Origin: Poa pratensis
Lineage: Eukaryota; Streptophyta; Magnoliopsida; Poales; Poaceae
Length of the DNA: 64,000 nucleotides
Direction of reading: 5' to 3'
Assembly: GCA_947311845.1 (NCBI GenBank)
Contig: CAMZMU010000034.1
Location: forward strand, 94,034,289 to 94,098,288
Numbering within the stretch: the stretch's first letter is position 1; every line of letters starts with the position of its first letter. Under the pieces are notes generated by a model. The model had not been told where the DNA came from and did not search any database. It worked only from the letters and a program-made list of their open reading frames with translations. The translations under genes were made by a program, and so were the position numbers. Positions 1-11,424 of this stretch are shown here, piece by piece.

Positions 1-1555
1 AACATGCATGAAATGATGCCACTTGTTATTCCATACTTTTGGGAGCATTTTGGTATAATACACCAATTTTAGAATGCGCCGATAAAAGTTATTACTTTTA
101 TAACTTATCAATTTGGATACGTCCTTTTAATTATTTTAAATCCTCTTTTAATCATGTCCTGGTTATAATTTGAATCCAACACAAAACAACTAATTAAAAC
201 CAAATTAGAAGAAGGAAAATATTTTGTCAACAGGACAAACTTTGGTACTGTACTAACTCGGAATATCCGAATTTATTTGAATCGGAATATCCGATCGATT
301 TGGTGTTTTGGAAAAACGGCTAAGGACAGAAACGAAACGCGTACTGATATAAACCGAAAATCCGAATGTTGCAAGGATCGGATTATCCGATGCTACAAAG
401 AGATGAAGAAAAATTTCTAAGGACCTAACTCGCGCGCGTACTGGACGGAATCAGAAAATCCGAGCGAAACAGAGAGAGCACGGCGTCGCACGGCGACCTG
501 CGGGCGCCGGCGAAATACGGCGGGAGAGGGAGGAACGGAGGTCAAGGGGAGGCCATTGGCTCACCCTGAAGTCGCAGAAGGGGCGGCGAGGTTGGAGACG
601 GCTCGGCGGCGACGGAATCGTCCGCGGCGGCGCTCGAAGTGCAGCGGCGAGTTCGTGGACGGTGACGGCGATTTCGGCCCTCCCGCGTCGATTCCTCCGG
701 CGGAGAGGGAACAGGCGACGCGGCGAAGCCGGTGATGGTCTTCGATTCGTAAGGGGAGCACTCAATCAACGGAGAGACGGCGGCGGAGCTCGGCGGCCAT
801 GGTGCTCGTGGAGAAGAGAAAAGGGGAGTCGAGGGAGCAGGTGAGCGGAGGAATCGGTGAGAGGGGCAGTGCGGCCTCGTGTGCCCTTCTTCTGTAAGAG
901 AGAGGCAGAGCAAGGGGGCCCGGCGCGGCATGGCCACGGCGTCGATCGACAGGGCGGCATGGCGCCAGTGGAGAGGAGAGAGACGACGGCGAAATTGCGA
1001 AGAACCCCCTGCAGCTTTTGTGTCTATCACGGATTAGTCCTTTTTCTTTAAAAGAAAAACAGCAGCACCTCTCTAGATTTAATTAAGGCACTAAATCATT
1101 TTAGAAAAATATGAAATAATTTGTGTAGCCTTTTTATATCATGTGGGAGCTCCACAAAAATTGGCACCTCCAAATAAAATAGTTTGGTACCACTTTGTTC
1201 ATAGGATTCAATTCGGGCAATTTTCTAAATTCCAAAATGTTGCTTCTTTAGAAAAATTTCGAGCAAGTTCTAAATTGTATTTTGAACTCTTGGAACTTCC
1301 TTGACAAATATGAAATGTCAAAGTAATTTTATTTTGCAAGATTGAGTGCCTTCGTTGTTTTGAAAATTGGTTGAAGCAAATTTGACAATTTGGTTTTTGA
1401 AATGTTGCCAAGTCTCCACAATTCCCTAGCAACAACAACAATTCCCTAGCACAATTCCCTAACAACACAACAGGATGCATGATGCCATGATGCAATGAAC
1501 ACAAAAGTGGAAAATTTACACGGGTTTTTAGTTGCTCAAACTCCGGGCTGTTACA
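1..1555 (-). other. LTR-like debris, no host gene seen
   Basis: I find no supportable gene here. The right end (1555 reading leftwards on the minus strand) begins TGTAACAGCCCGG, the kind of start seen at plant LTRs. The stretch has a GC-rich core (about 470-1030) between AT-rich arms. It may be part of an LTR retrotransposon whose other end lies outside the window. Short open frames in the GC-rich core have no recognisable domain and look like composition effects. Confidence 0.35.
258..463. repeat. Five 13-bp palindromes of TCGGA-WWW-TCCGA type
   Basis: Copies of the imperfect palindrome TCGGAATATCCGA lie at 258-270, 282-294, 352-364 (first base A, CCGA arm), 378-390 and 451-463 (one arm change). 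Their spacing alternates near 24-26 and 70-73 bp, which suggests an array of a roughly 96-bp dimeric unit. It lies in the LTR-like sequence at the window start. Confidence 0.6.
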
Positions 1556-1582
1556 CTTGCGCCCCCTACCTGGCGCGCCAGA

Positions 1583-2516
1583 TGTCGTGTCTCGATGCAC
1601 GGACACCGGGAGTATAGGATACCCCCTTTTAGGTTCGGCACGGGGCGCGAAGGAGGCTGAGAATCGTCTTCTTGGGCGGAGTCTAGATCAAGCTCTCCTC
1701 TCCACGATCAAGACATGCAACCAAAGGGACACAAGGAGCTACCCAGGTTCAGGCCGCCCGAGGCTAAAAGCCCTACTCCTGCATGTCTAGATTGATGGGT
1801 TCTTCATAGTGTGGCTTACAATGGAACCTCCCGAACAGGGTACCCGGAAGGGTTTTGGCTGGAGGTAGAAGAAGGACAGATCCTGACCCGGAGGAGATCA
1901 CCTTCCTCTCTACCTTCGCAACCCTAGTCTAGTCTTGCTCTGGTTCTAGCTTATGTTCGACCTTGCGTCGACCTTCTTCTATCCTGTCCTCCCTCCTCCG
2001 TGTCTTGGTCCTCCTTTTATAGGCTAAGGGGTTGCCACAGGGTCACGTGAGGGGCGTGAGGGACCTTCGGGGTGAAGGACCCTCCTCATCTAGTTTAGGG
2101 GGAGACGTGGCCTCTACTCAGCCTAGCGTCTCCTTTGGGTTAGGTGGGAGCGTCCGCCTTGGGGGTGGACAGGCGCTGACACCACCACGGGACGTGCTTC
2201 CCGCCCGCGCTGCCTTCATCTTGCTGCCCAAGTCTTCGTGGTGAGGTGGAGTGCTTATCCACAGGGACGTGGGGAGATACCCGAGAGGGAGCCTGGCCTC
2301 CTGCCGGGAACTCGGGCTCTCGGGTCCTTCCTGGCCTTCTTGCTTGGTTCGGGGATCCGGGAGGTCCCCAGGACCGGAGCCCTTAGTCGATGTAGGCCAT
2401 GCATGTCTTGACGGTGAACCCGCCAGCTTGACTTGAGTCTTGGTCTTGTCCATCTTCGTCTTGGGCCCACATGGGGTGCACCCACTTTGGCAGGACTAGG
2501 GGAACCCCATGTTCCA
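1583..2516 (-). mobile_element. Gypsy-type LTR plus primer-binding site, truncated
   Basis: Read on the minus strand this runs from TG (2516) to CA (1583), about 934 bp, with a TATAAAAGG box near 2010-2020. Directly after it (1582-1560, minus strand) comes TGGCGCGCCAGGTAGGGG, the type of sequence found at the primer-binding site of plant gypsy elements. Internal coding sequence is missing, because an unrelated LTR-like end starts at 1555. This is a 5' LTR remnant of a truncated element. Ends are set by TG/CA and the primer site; no TSD can be checked. Confidence 0.6.
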
Positions 2517-3164
2517 CTGCTGCGACAATAGTAATAATCGATTAATAAAAATTTGCAATGCATTCTACACATTCTGTAGACACAATTTGATTATTTGATA
2601 TGCTCATGTGCAATGCGGTTGACATAGCTTGCGGCAAACAAGTTCTCCTAATAGTTCCCGGAATAAAAAATATATGCATGGGAAATAACCATTGTTGAAT
2701 ACCGTGGTTACCTGCATGTAGTTGGAACTCCCCCCTCCAAAAAAAAAGTGTTTACGGGATGAAAAATCTCAGACTATATGAATGTGGGCAGAATGGTTAG
2801 CCTAACATAAATTCAGTGTGACCTAAAATTTGTGGGCGGGTGGTTAGTCGAACATTAATCCGATGTCTATCCACACGAGGATTCGTCCGTTCCAAACTCC
2901 CAATTCCACCTCCAAAATTGCATTTTTCATATTTTGAACGGTTCTTGAACTCTAAATTTCCCGTGAGAATCTCATCTTGTTCCGGTGCCAAATTAATCTT
3001 TTGCGTATGCACGCCCACACATTGGTTACCCAAAAGGCTGGGGTCACATCACATGATTTCAGATGGTAAGTTTGGACGGTATTTATCGAAGTTTTTTTTA
3101 CAGTGCACATGAGCAACAGAGATTTTGCACGATCAAGGGAGGCCATAAACCGACAAGGTATGGG
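2517..3164. other. Intergenic, nothing recognised
   Basis: AT-rich sequence with no open frame that resembles a protein, no clear terminal repeats and no RNA gene. Confidence 0.5.
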
Positions 3165-3212
3165 CCCACGTGTCGGTGAGCGACTTCGTGGCCATCTCAC
3201 GTAATTCGTGCG
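3165..3212 (+). repeat. 48-bp direct repeat, left copy
   Basis: This segment recurs at 4428-4475 with five mismatches in 48. Both copies contain a CACGTG G-box core followed by TC. The pair brackets the GC-rich segment 3213-4427. Confidence 0.75.
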
Positions 3213-4427
3213 GGGTGACCTGCGGCCTTCGGGTGGTGCTCGCAGCGGTGGTTGCCACCATTGGTGGCTATGGTGGCGATGGAGCGCTCGACCGCAACCC
3301 TGCAGGCCTAGATCTGGGCCCTTCGGGCCCGATCTGGGTCAGGGCGGGTCGGGCGTGCCCTCGCTGCCTTCGGATTGACTTCGAGCAGTGCGTGACATGG
3401 TTGGCGACAACGACACCGTCCTTGCTGCAACGCGATGACAGGAGCTTCGCGGGCCCGTCCGGGTCCGGTCGGACCTATGGTGCCGAACACGAGGGTAGCG
3501 GCGGCGTGGCCTACGTGCAACAGCGTGGTGGCGGGGACTTTACGGGCCCTCCCGGGCCCGGCAGGGCCTGCCCGGCCTGGTGTGTCCTTGCTACCGCGTC
3601 CGGTCGGCACCCGCAGGTGGCGGTGGAGGACGTCCTCCAGGTGGCCGTGCTGCTGCCGCCCTCCGGCTCCAATGGTCTGGTGTGCTCTGGTCGTCGTGTC
3701 CGGTCGGCTACCGCTTATGGCGGTGGAGGTTGTTCCCTCCCGCGTGGTTGTGGTACCGCCGCCCGTTGTCTACTGCTGTTTCTCACTCCAGTCCGGCCTC
3801 GCAGTGTTTGCCATGGAGAGACGACGATGGTGACTTCAAGACCGAGGTGGCGCATGTTGGTGGGCGGCAAGATTGGTGTAGCGCTAGGGGGTCGGGAGAA
3901 ATCCCTGTCATCTTGGCACCGACGCGGTGACGCTTGTGAGTGTCGCCGTTCCTTCCTGAAGGGCGTCGGGTGTACCCCTCCCCACTCCCCATAGCGTACC
4001 GGGGGAAACCCTAGGACTAGTTCGGGCAGCAGCGTCGTCGTCGTCGCTTTCTTTCTTGGAGGTGTTGCTTGGTATGCGGTGATGCGGAGTGCTAGGCTCG
4101 TGGTGGGAATTCTCGGAGAGGGTGCAGCGGTTGCGAGTCTTCTTTGTTTTCGTAGATCCGCCAATGTTGGCTTTGTTTTCTTTTTTCTTTTTCTTTTGGG
4201 ATTGGTTGTGCTGTTTTGGCCTCAGAAGTGGTTTCGAAATTATATCGTGTGGTTGCTATATTAATATAGCGGTGCGTAAGCTTGTTTCGTCACAAGGGAG
4301 ACTCTCAACGCAAGGGAGAAGAGGAGAGAAAAAGAAGAGAAGGAAATGCAATCTTGTACATGCGGCAAAAGAAAGGAATAACAAGCCGAGAACTAAGAAC
4401 CAGCACGACCAGGAACACCCACGTGTC
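3213..4427 (+). mobile_element. Probable non-LTR-derived segment (LINE/SINE-like tail)
   Basis: A GC-rich body is followed by a T-rich tail ending near 4275 in a TATTAATATA-like motif. The tail (about 4000-4275) shares the order 'gggaaaccc, cgggc, ttcttggaggYgttgctt' with 50660-50950. A long GC-rich open frame (3170-3994) has no domain I recognise and reads into the repeat, so I do not call it a gene. Flanking 48-bp direct repeats could be a long target-site duplication or an older promoter duplication. Confidence 0.4.
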
Positions 4428-4475
4428 AGAGAGCGACTCCGTGGCCGTCGCACGTAATTCGTGCGTGATGTGTGC
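4428..4475 (+). repeat. 48-bp direct repeat, right copy (G-box)
   Basis: Right copy of the repeat at 3165-3212. It lies about 325 bp upstream of the start codon of the lipid-transfer gene, so its CACGTG core falls in the likely promoter. Confidence 0.7.
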
Positions 4476-4798
4476 GTGTCCACGTCACCGCGAGATTCCA
4501 AAAGAGAAACCGACGCGTTATTCGATCAGCTGAACCACCCCACCTCTGCCCGCCCGCAGAGCATCCCCCACCCGCCGACGCGTGGGTCCCGCCCACGCGT
4601 CATCGACTCCGTCCAGCCGCCACAAACCACCGCCACCGTCCAAAAAGAAAAGAAAAGAGACCGTCCCGTCTCCATCTCCTCCTCCACGCCACGCGTTCCG
4701 TTTCGCGGCGAACCCCCGCGCCTTTCCCTTTTTCGCACTCCGGCTCTTCCTTCCTCCAGCGAGAGTCGGGCTCGCCGGCGACGAGGCCGGCGCCAGAC
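4476..4798 (+). promoter_or_regulatory. Promoter-proximal region and 5' UTR of the SMP gene
   Basis: GC-rich sequence directly upstream of ATG 4799, typical of grass housekeeping gene starts. I see no TATA box I would defend. The transcription start cannot be placed from sequence alone. Confidence 0.4.
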
Positions 4799-7700
4799 AT
4801 GGCGGCGGGCTTCCTGCTGGGGTTCATCCTCGGCTTGCTGGCGCTGGCGGCCGCGGAGGCCGCCACGCTCCTCTGGCTCGTGCGCCGCCTCCGCCACGAG
4901 GCTTCCGCGGCGGCGGCGCAGCCCGACGCCGTGGAGGAGCTCCCCGGCGAGCGCCCGTTCCCTACGAGAAGAAGGTGAGCCTCACCGCGCGCGCCCTACT
5001 ACGCTGCACCCGATTCTTCCGTTGCGAGCGCGGCAACTGCTCCGGAGCTCGGATCAGTGCGGGGGACTAGGGATCAGCTGACGATCGATTTACCTCTGGA
5101 TTTGGGAGCTCGAAGGGTGTCGGATGCTGGGTGGAGCCGCGTGTAGCTGGGTAGTGGCTTTGCCTGGGTAGTTGGATTGGTGCTGCTGATTGGGAGGAGA
5201 AACAGTGTGCCTTCGTGCTGATTGTTCCCCAACTACAGTTGCTGAATTTGGGGAAAACCTGGGTTACTGTTTTGGTTGGGACGAGGAACTGCAATGTGAG
5301 TTCTGTGTTGATTACACGAAACTGACTTAGTAGTGGTGGTTGAGCTGGGGGAATCGACAATGGTTCGTGGTCAGGGTTCTACTTTTGGATCCCTGCTGCC
5401 AATCTAGCTTAAGTAATATGCAGTGCTTGCGTAGTTGGTTTGCTGTTGACTGGGAGGAGCAGATGTGTGCGCTCATGCTAGCTCTGTGTTGGGTGGCTCT
5501 TGATTTGGTAGGGAGGAACTGCACTGTGTTGTACATTCGTGCTGATCACCCTAAACTCCTAATTTGTTGCAGCGTCTGAGCTGGGGAATTTACCGTGGTT
5601 AGTGTCGAGAGTTGTTAGGTGCCTATATGCGGTGTTTGCAGTTGGATGTTTCCGGGGTAGCGGGCAGTGAGCTACTTCTGATAATTATGTGCACGATTAT
5701 TCTCATGTACTTAGCGTATTAAGCTGACTGTTACATTCTCGAGTTAGGTTGTCGTTCCTCTTTTTACGACCCACACACGTAGTCCTAATTGTGTCTGTAA
5801 CTAGGAAATCATGTACATGTAGCCCGTGAGTTCAAATTGCTACGTTCTGTTCATGTATGTCATATATGCTACTAGTTAGGTTCCTAGAGCTTTTAATCGG
5901 TTCTGACAACATCCACATTTGGATTGGGATGGTATCCTTTACCACGCCTACATTTCGGTCTACCCATGTCAGAAACTTAGGACAAATTCACTTCCAAGTA
6001 TACGTTTCAATATGTTTTTCTTGTATGGTATCAACTAGATGCTCTTTTGACTTACTTTAATCTGAAGAATGTAATGACCAATATCAAATGATTTGGGGTT
6101 GCACATGTAATCGAGTACAGAATTCCTTAGCTTGTTATATCAAGATGTCTATGAATACGATACCTGCTTAAGGTCCTTTACCTTGAAGTATAAGAAATTT
6201 TCCTCTGATTATCACAACTGCCAAAGGCTCACGGTTGACCAAGATACATATGGGTCAACCTTATTCACAAGTAATAGCAATACTTTTATCTTCTAACTGA
6301 ACATTGCATCTTGCCTGTAACTATGTTTACGTCAGGATGTTCCTTTGCCTTCGTAGCACATTGTTACACTAGTTCTGTTATCCAGGCGTGGACTGTATAC
6401 ATGAATGTGCACTATACAACTTAGATTGTCAATACGATGGTTAAAGAAAACATATGCAAAATGAATTTGGCCATTGAGCTACTTTTGATAATTGTGCGCA
6501 CATGTGATTATTCTCATGTACTTAGCGTATTAAGCTGACTGTTACGTTCTTGAGTTAGGTTGTCATTCCTCTTTTTATGACCCATACCCGTAGAACTAAT
6601 TGTGTAAAATAGAAAATCATGGTGCCCATGAGTTAGAATTGCTCCATTCTGTTCATACATGTCATATATGCACACTGTCGTACCCGGGCGTATAGATATT
6701 CTTGGCCTGACGTCCATGGGCCGTGCGCCATCTTCAGTGGGCTTGTGGGCATCACTCGGTGGCTATAAGAGAAGTAAGCTGCATCACGAAAGGCATGAAA
6801 GAAATGAACTGAACTCGGGTTGCTCCCGTTCCTCTCTCCCGTCCCCTACCTCTACGGTGGCCGCTCTCCACAAGCGTGCAACTTCTCGGGTGGCCGCTCT
6901 CCACAAGCGGCGTTATCCTTCTCCTCACGTCCCGGTGATCGCCGGCGGCAACGGGGTGTGACACACACTAGTTAGGTTCCTAGAACTTTTAATCGCTCCT
7001 GACAACATCCACCTTGGTGTTCCGAGGATATCCTTTACCATGGCTGGCTGTTAAGTCTACCAATGTCAGACTTGGAGCAAATTTACCTGAAGTATACATT
7101 TCAATATGTCTCTCTTGTATGGTGTCAAATCGATGCTCTTGTGACTTATTTTAATTTGATGTATGGGATGACTCACATCAAATGATTCGGGGTTGCACAT
7201 GTGATAGAGTACATACTTCCCTTATTAAATCAAGATGTCTATGAGTAGATACTTGGTTAAGATCCTTGACCTTTGCCTCTGATTATCAGAACTTGTAAAG
7301 GCTCACCGTTGACCAAGATACATATGGGTCGACCTTAGTCACAAGTAAAATAGCAATTCTTGTATTTTCTAACTGAACATTGCATCTTTCCTGTAACTAT
7401 GTTTACATCAGGATGTTCCTTTGTCTTCGCGGCACATTGTCACACTAGTTCTGTTATCCAGGCGTGGACTGTATGTATGAATGTGCACTATTCAACTTAG
7501 GTTGTCGGTTCGATTGTTAAAGAAAACATATGCAAAATGAATTTGGCCAGTGAAGGGCTTAACTAAAATTACATTTACTTCTCATCAAATTTCTTTGCCG
7601 TTACGAATTTGCAATTTGCATTCCATTTAGATTTTGCTAAGGATCAAGCCTATTTACATTACTGCCGTATGTTGATAGGGCTCTCTGTGGATACTAGAGC

Positions 7701-10700
7701 CAGAAAAGCTACCGAAAGTTAGTAATGAGCGCTTATCAAGTGGAGGCCTCAAAGAGACGAAGGACAAGAAGAGTATCGTGGAGGTTTTGCCTGCAAAGAA
7801 GATGGCTAAAATCAAAGGGCACTCACTTTGTTTGTCTGGTCCTGATGGCCCTGACTCAGTGATTGAGCTTTTGAATTGCACGGTCGTTGCTGTTTCTGCA
7901 TCAAGTATGCCTTCACGCAAATGGTCAGTGCTCCATACAACTTGAAATGCCTACCATTGATCAATAAATTATCATTTATCTCTTTCTAGGTGCAAAGGTA
8001 CAAGCTAGTTAATTTCTTGGATACAAGACCTTTCCTTATTATGTATCAAGCATATTTGATTATTTGCATTGAATGCTTTGGTTTGAATGTAAATCGTGTA
8101 TACATGTTACAATAAGATAAAGGTTTAAGTACACATTTTTTGAATTTAAAGGAACTCCTGTAGGAACTAAATAAATTTTAGAGGACAAGTTGAAGTGTCT
8201 GCTAAGCAACTTTATTTGCCTTTAATAAAGCTGTTTGGCTGCTGGTAGGATCTATACTCCAGCCTATATGTAATAGTACTGCTGTTGCTTATTTTCAGGA
8301 CTAAGAGGTATCCGATAAAATTGGAAAGCCAGGAATCTGAGATCTATAATGGAAGCAAGGTGTGCTTTCTTTATGCTGAGACTTCATGCGAGAAGGAATC
8401 GTGGTGTAAAGCACTTCGTCTTGCAGCTACTGCTGACAAGGAGAAATTGAATTGGCATGCTAAGTTGAGCAAAGAGTTCTCTAATTACATATCATCATTA
8501 AATTCCGAGTACCCATATTTCCTGAAGCCCACAGTACTTTCAGCTGAGGATCATGAGGTTATGGACAGTGAAATAAAGACGGACGGGTCTTCCAAAGTCC
8601 GTCTTTTCCTCAAGAAGTTAGCAAAAAAGGCATCTACAAAGGTTCCTGCAGAGGGTAAAACAAGTGTGGGATCATCCGCACAAGGAGAAAAGAAGATGTT
8701 GGATAAAATACGCAGCTATCAGGATGCACCATTTATTGAAGCCTTAATAGGTGCACAAGAGGACAAGTTCAGTAGCAGCTCATCACACGATACAACGAAA
8801 CCAAGTGCCCCAACTCCTCCTTCGAGTAGTCATGCTGGACAGCTTCCAGCTTTTCCTGATGTAAATGCCGATGATAAAGTTGTAGATGAAGGTTCCCTTT
8901 GTTGGAACCTTCTATCCTCACGGCTTTTTTTCGATGCTAAAATGAACGATGAGATAAACAAGTTCATCAAAGCACGTATTCAGGTTAGCTATACTGCTCA
9001 TATTCAAAAAGAAGTCAGTCGTATTGTTCTTTCTTGGTTGTTTATTGATTTCCATTTGTGCAGCGAACATTCTCAAGCATGAGGACCCCAGCTTACGTGG
9101 GTGAAATTACACTTACGGACTTCAGTCTTGGAAACCTTCCACCTTATGTGCATGCGTTGAGAGTCCTGCCACTGGATTTAAATGAGCTGTGGGCTTTTGA
9201 AGTTGATTTTGAATACTCCGGTGGAATTTTATTGCACATTGAAACGAGGCTTGAGGTTGAGGCACCAGAGTTACAAAAGGACCTCATGAAAACCAACTTT
9301 GGAACAGACTCTAATGGGGAGGTCGATTCAGAGCTTCTTGATAGTATTGAGCAGTATGGTAACCAATTTAGAGGTTCACGGAACTCAGATTCTTCAGTGG
9401 AAGAAAAAGAAGAAGCAGGTATGTTTAAACTTGAACGTTTATTCACGTACTTTAGGTTCTTCTTTGGACTCTTTGTATATGCTCGTTCTACCAAGTGACC
9501 AAATAATTCTTAAAAGGATAAAAGAAAAAATGTACCATTATCTTTCTGCAAAATGGCCTAATTAGCTTCTATCTTCATAGTGTTTGACATGTTAGTTTCT
9601 TGTGTTGGTTATGTGTACCTGTAACAGACTTCAGATAGACATTGTTAAGATTTACTATGATCCGAGGCTTGCATCCGAACTTCTATATTGAGCAATCTTC
9701 CTTTGCAATGTGGGAATATTGGTTTCCTGTACACTCATTTATTATTTCTTGACAAGACACTGAACTAAAGAAAATAAGCACAAAATTTCTGATGCGTTAA
9801 TTTGGTTGCATAATGCATATACATTAGAGTGATCATTGATCATAATGGTATGCTCTTTTGTATCAGATGCTAGTCAGTCCAAGAGCACTGGATGGACGTC
9901 AACTTATATATCAAGGTTGAAAAATATGTTACATTCAATAGCCGATCATGTCTCACAGGTTTGCTTTTCTCTTTGTTGTTTCCGACTGTCCATTCATATG
10001 CTCTACTTTTACTATGTATTTTGTATGCGCATGTTAAGTTAGTAGGCTTGTTATGTATTATCTGCCTGGTGAAAGCATACAAAGTGTCAAAAGCTTAAGA
10101 TGTTGATGGTATAGACAGAAACATTCCAAACATGCCTTAGATTTTCTTCTCGCGCAGGTTCCACTTTCTCTGGCGATAAAAATAACATCAGTTAGAGGTG
10201 TCTTGCGAGTACATCTGAAGCCCCCTCCATCGGATCAACTCTGGTATGGATTCACGGTGATGCCTGATCTAGAGTGGGACTTGGAATCTTCCATTGGGGA
10301 TAGGAAAATTACCAATAATCGCATTGCTTCACTGATCGGTAATAGAATCAAGGTAATAATACAACCCTTCCTCTGACATGCTGTTTCTTTGCTAACTTAC
10401 ATGTCTAACTGAAAACACGCCACACTTTCCAGGCTTCGCTCCGTGATAGCCTGGTGCTTCCCAACTGTGAAAGCATCTCCATGCCATGGATGCTTTCAGA
10501 AAAGGATGACTGGGTGCCTGTCAAGGACGGACCTTACATTTGGCTCAACCATGAGCCCACCGAAACCAGAAGCCACGCCACAGCCGACGCGCCTGCCCAG
10601 CCTGAGGAAGCTGCTGGTCCCAAGGCTGACGCTAGTACCAAAAATGCCAAGGCTGACACTAGTACCAAAAATCCCAAGGGTGACACTAGTATCAAAAACT

Positions 10701-11182
10701 CCGCGCCGGCCTCGCGAGACTCCTCGGCTGGAAGCGAGGAATCGTCGCTGAGATCCATCGACGAGTCAGGGGAAGACCCTGCAGTGGAATCATCCCATGC
10801 ACAGTCTCGCTTAGCCCCAGCTGGTGAAACCTCTACTTCACATCCCGATTCGACCAACGAGCTGAGCAAACCACTGCTGTCAACAGAAAAACTCCAGGAG
10901 GACTCTGCGTCAGAGAGCAGGTCAGGGTCCCCGCTGTACACGTCGCTGAGGGCCATCATACCTGCAGGGGAGCAGCAGCAGCAGCAGGCGTCAGCGGTGG
11001 CCTCGATGGGAGAGGACGGGAAGGGGAGGAGTGGGAGGCGGAGCCGGATGCTGGACCTGAAGAAGAAGGTTGGGGACAAGCTGGAGGAGAAGCGGCGGCA
11101 GGTGGAGGAGAAGGGGCGGCACATCGTGGAGAAGATGCGGGAGAACGCCAGGACCAACAGCATGGAGAGAACCACCAGCTAG
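4799..11182 (+). CDS. SMP-domain lipid-transfer protein, TEX2-like (DUF2404), seven exons
   Basis: Exons: 4799-4974, 7679-7923, 8299-8983, 9064-9418, 9867-9958, 10158-10352, 10433-11182, all with GT-AG borders. The product would be about 832 residues. It has an N-terminal membrane segment (about residues 4-27), a PH-like part (exons 2-3, with SEIYNGSKVCFLYAET), and an SMP domain from SLCWNLLSSRLFF (about 335) to PNCESISMPW (about 600). The polar tail has a 3x9-residue repeat and a basic helix. SMP proteins of the TEX2 family move lipids at ER membrane contact sites; that role is inferred from the family. All phases fit except exon 1, which is one base short: near 4959 TTCCCTACGAG should keep the frame as FPYEKK, so one C seems missing. 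The copia element at 11324 lies 142 bp past the stop codon. Confidence 0.88.
5693..7550 (+). repeat. Tandem duplication inside intron 1 of the SMP gene
   Basis: The segment about 5690-6475 recurs at about 6505-7550. Matching landmarks: 'ctcatgtacttagcgtatt' (5702 and 6514), 'gttaggttcctagaRctttt' (5874 and 6971), and 'aacatatgcaaaatgaattt' (6448 and 7526). The second copy is longer because it carries the 288-bp LTR insertion. The copies differ at many positions, so the duplication is not recent. Confidence 0.85.
6676..6963. mobile_element. 288-bp solo LTR (or TRIM-like unit)
   Basis: Begins TGTCGTACCC and ends GGGGTGTGACA, so it has TG..CA ends in short inverted repeats. It is flanked by a 5-bp TSD, CACAC, at 6671-6675 and 6964-6968. 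The other copy of the intron duplication lacks it, which gives an empty site for comparison. A 'ggctataagag' TATA-like box lies near 6760. It has no coding content. Confidence 0.8.
10622..10702 (+). repeat. 27-bp minisatellite, three copies, in exon 7
   Basis: Three in-frame copies (10622-10648, 10649-10675, 10676-10702) encode the nine-residue repeat K-A/G-D-A/T-S-T/I-K-N-x in the polar tail of the SMP protein. Copy number could vary without a frameshift. Confidence 0.85.
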
Positions 11183-11323
11183 CCAGGATCGAGTTCAGTA
11201 GTCGTGCTCCGATTTCGTTTCAGAAAGTTGTGTGGGTGTAGCTATGTAGGACTGGTGACTGTTAAAGCAGTTGCATATATGCTTCCGTTGTAGCCCATGC
11301 TGATATGTTCATGGAGTGGGCAC

Positions 11324-11411
11324 TGTTATGAATGAGCAACTATATTTCCAGGAGGCCAGAGGCCAGTACTTATACAACATGTGTGTCATGAACAGTAATA
11401 TACATCTAACA
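11324..11411 (-). repeat. 3' LTR of the copia element
   Basis: 88 bp, TG..CA, apparently identical to 16346-16433. In element orientation it contains a TATAAGT motif that could act as the promoter core. Confidence 0.93.
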
Positions 11412-11422
11412 CCCCCCCTCAA
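11412..11422 (-). other. Polypurine tract of the copia element
   Basis: In element orientation TTGAGGGGGGG lies directly before the 3' LTR, the expected position for plus-strand priming. Confidence 0.85.
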
Positions 11423-11424
11423 AC

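Noticed and set aside
431..1030. GC-rich first exon of a host gene on either strand
   Set aside because: No splice-consistent gene and no recognisable protein; it lies within sequence that ends like an LTR.
3170..3994. 274-codon open frame on the plus strand in a GC-rich stretch
   Set aside because: No domain, biased Arg/Gly/Pro/Val composition, open in several frames at once, and inside a repeat-derived segment.
10534..11175. 213-codon minus-strand frame opposite SMP exon 7
   Set aside because: It is the shadow of a real coding exon that has splice sites, phase and conserved sequence on the plus strand.
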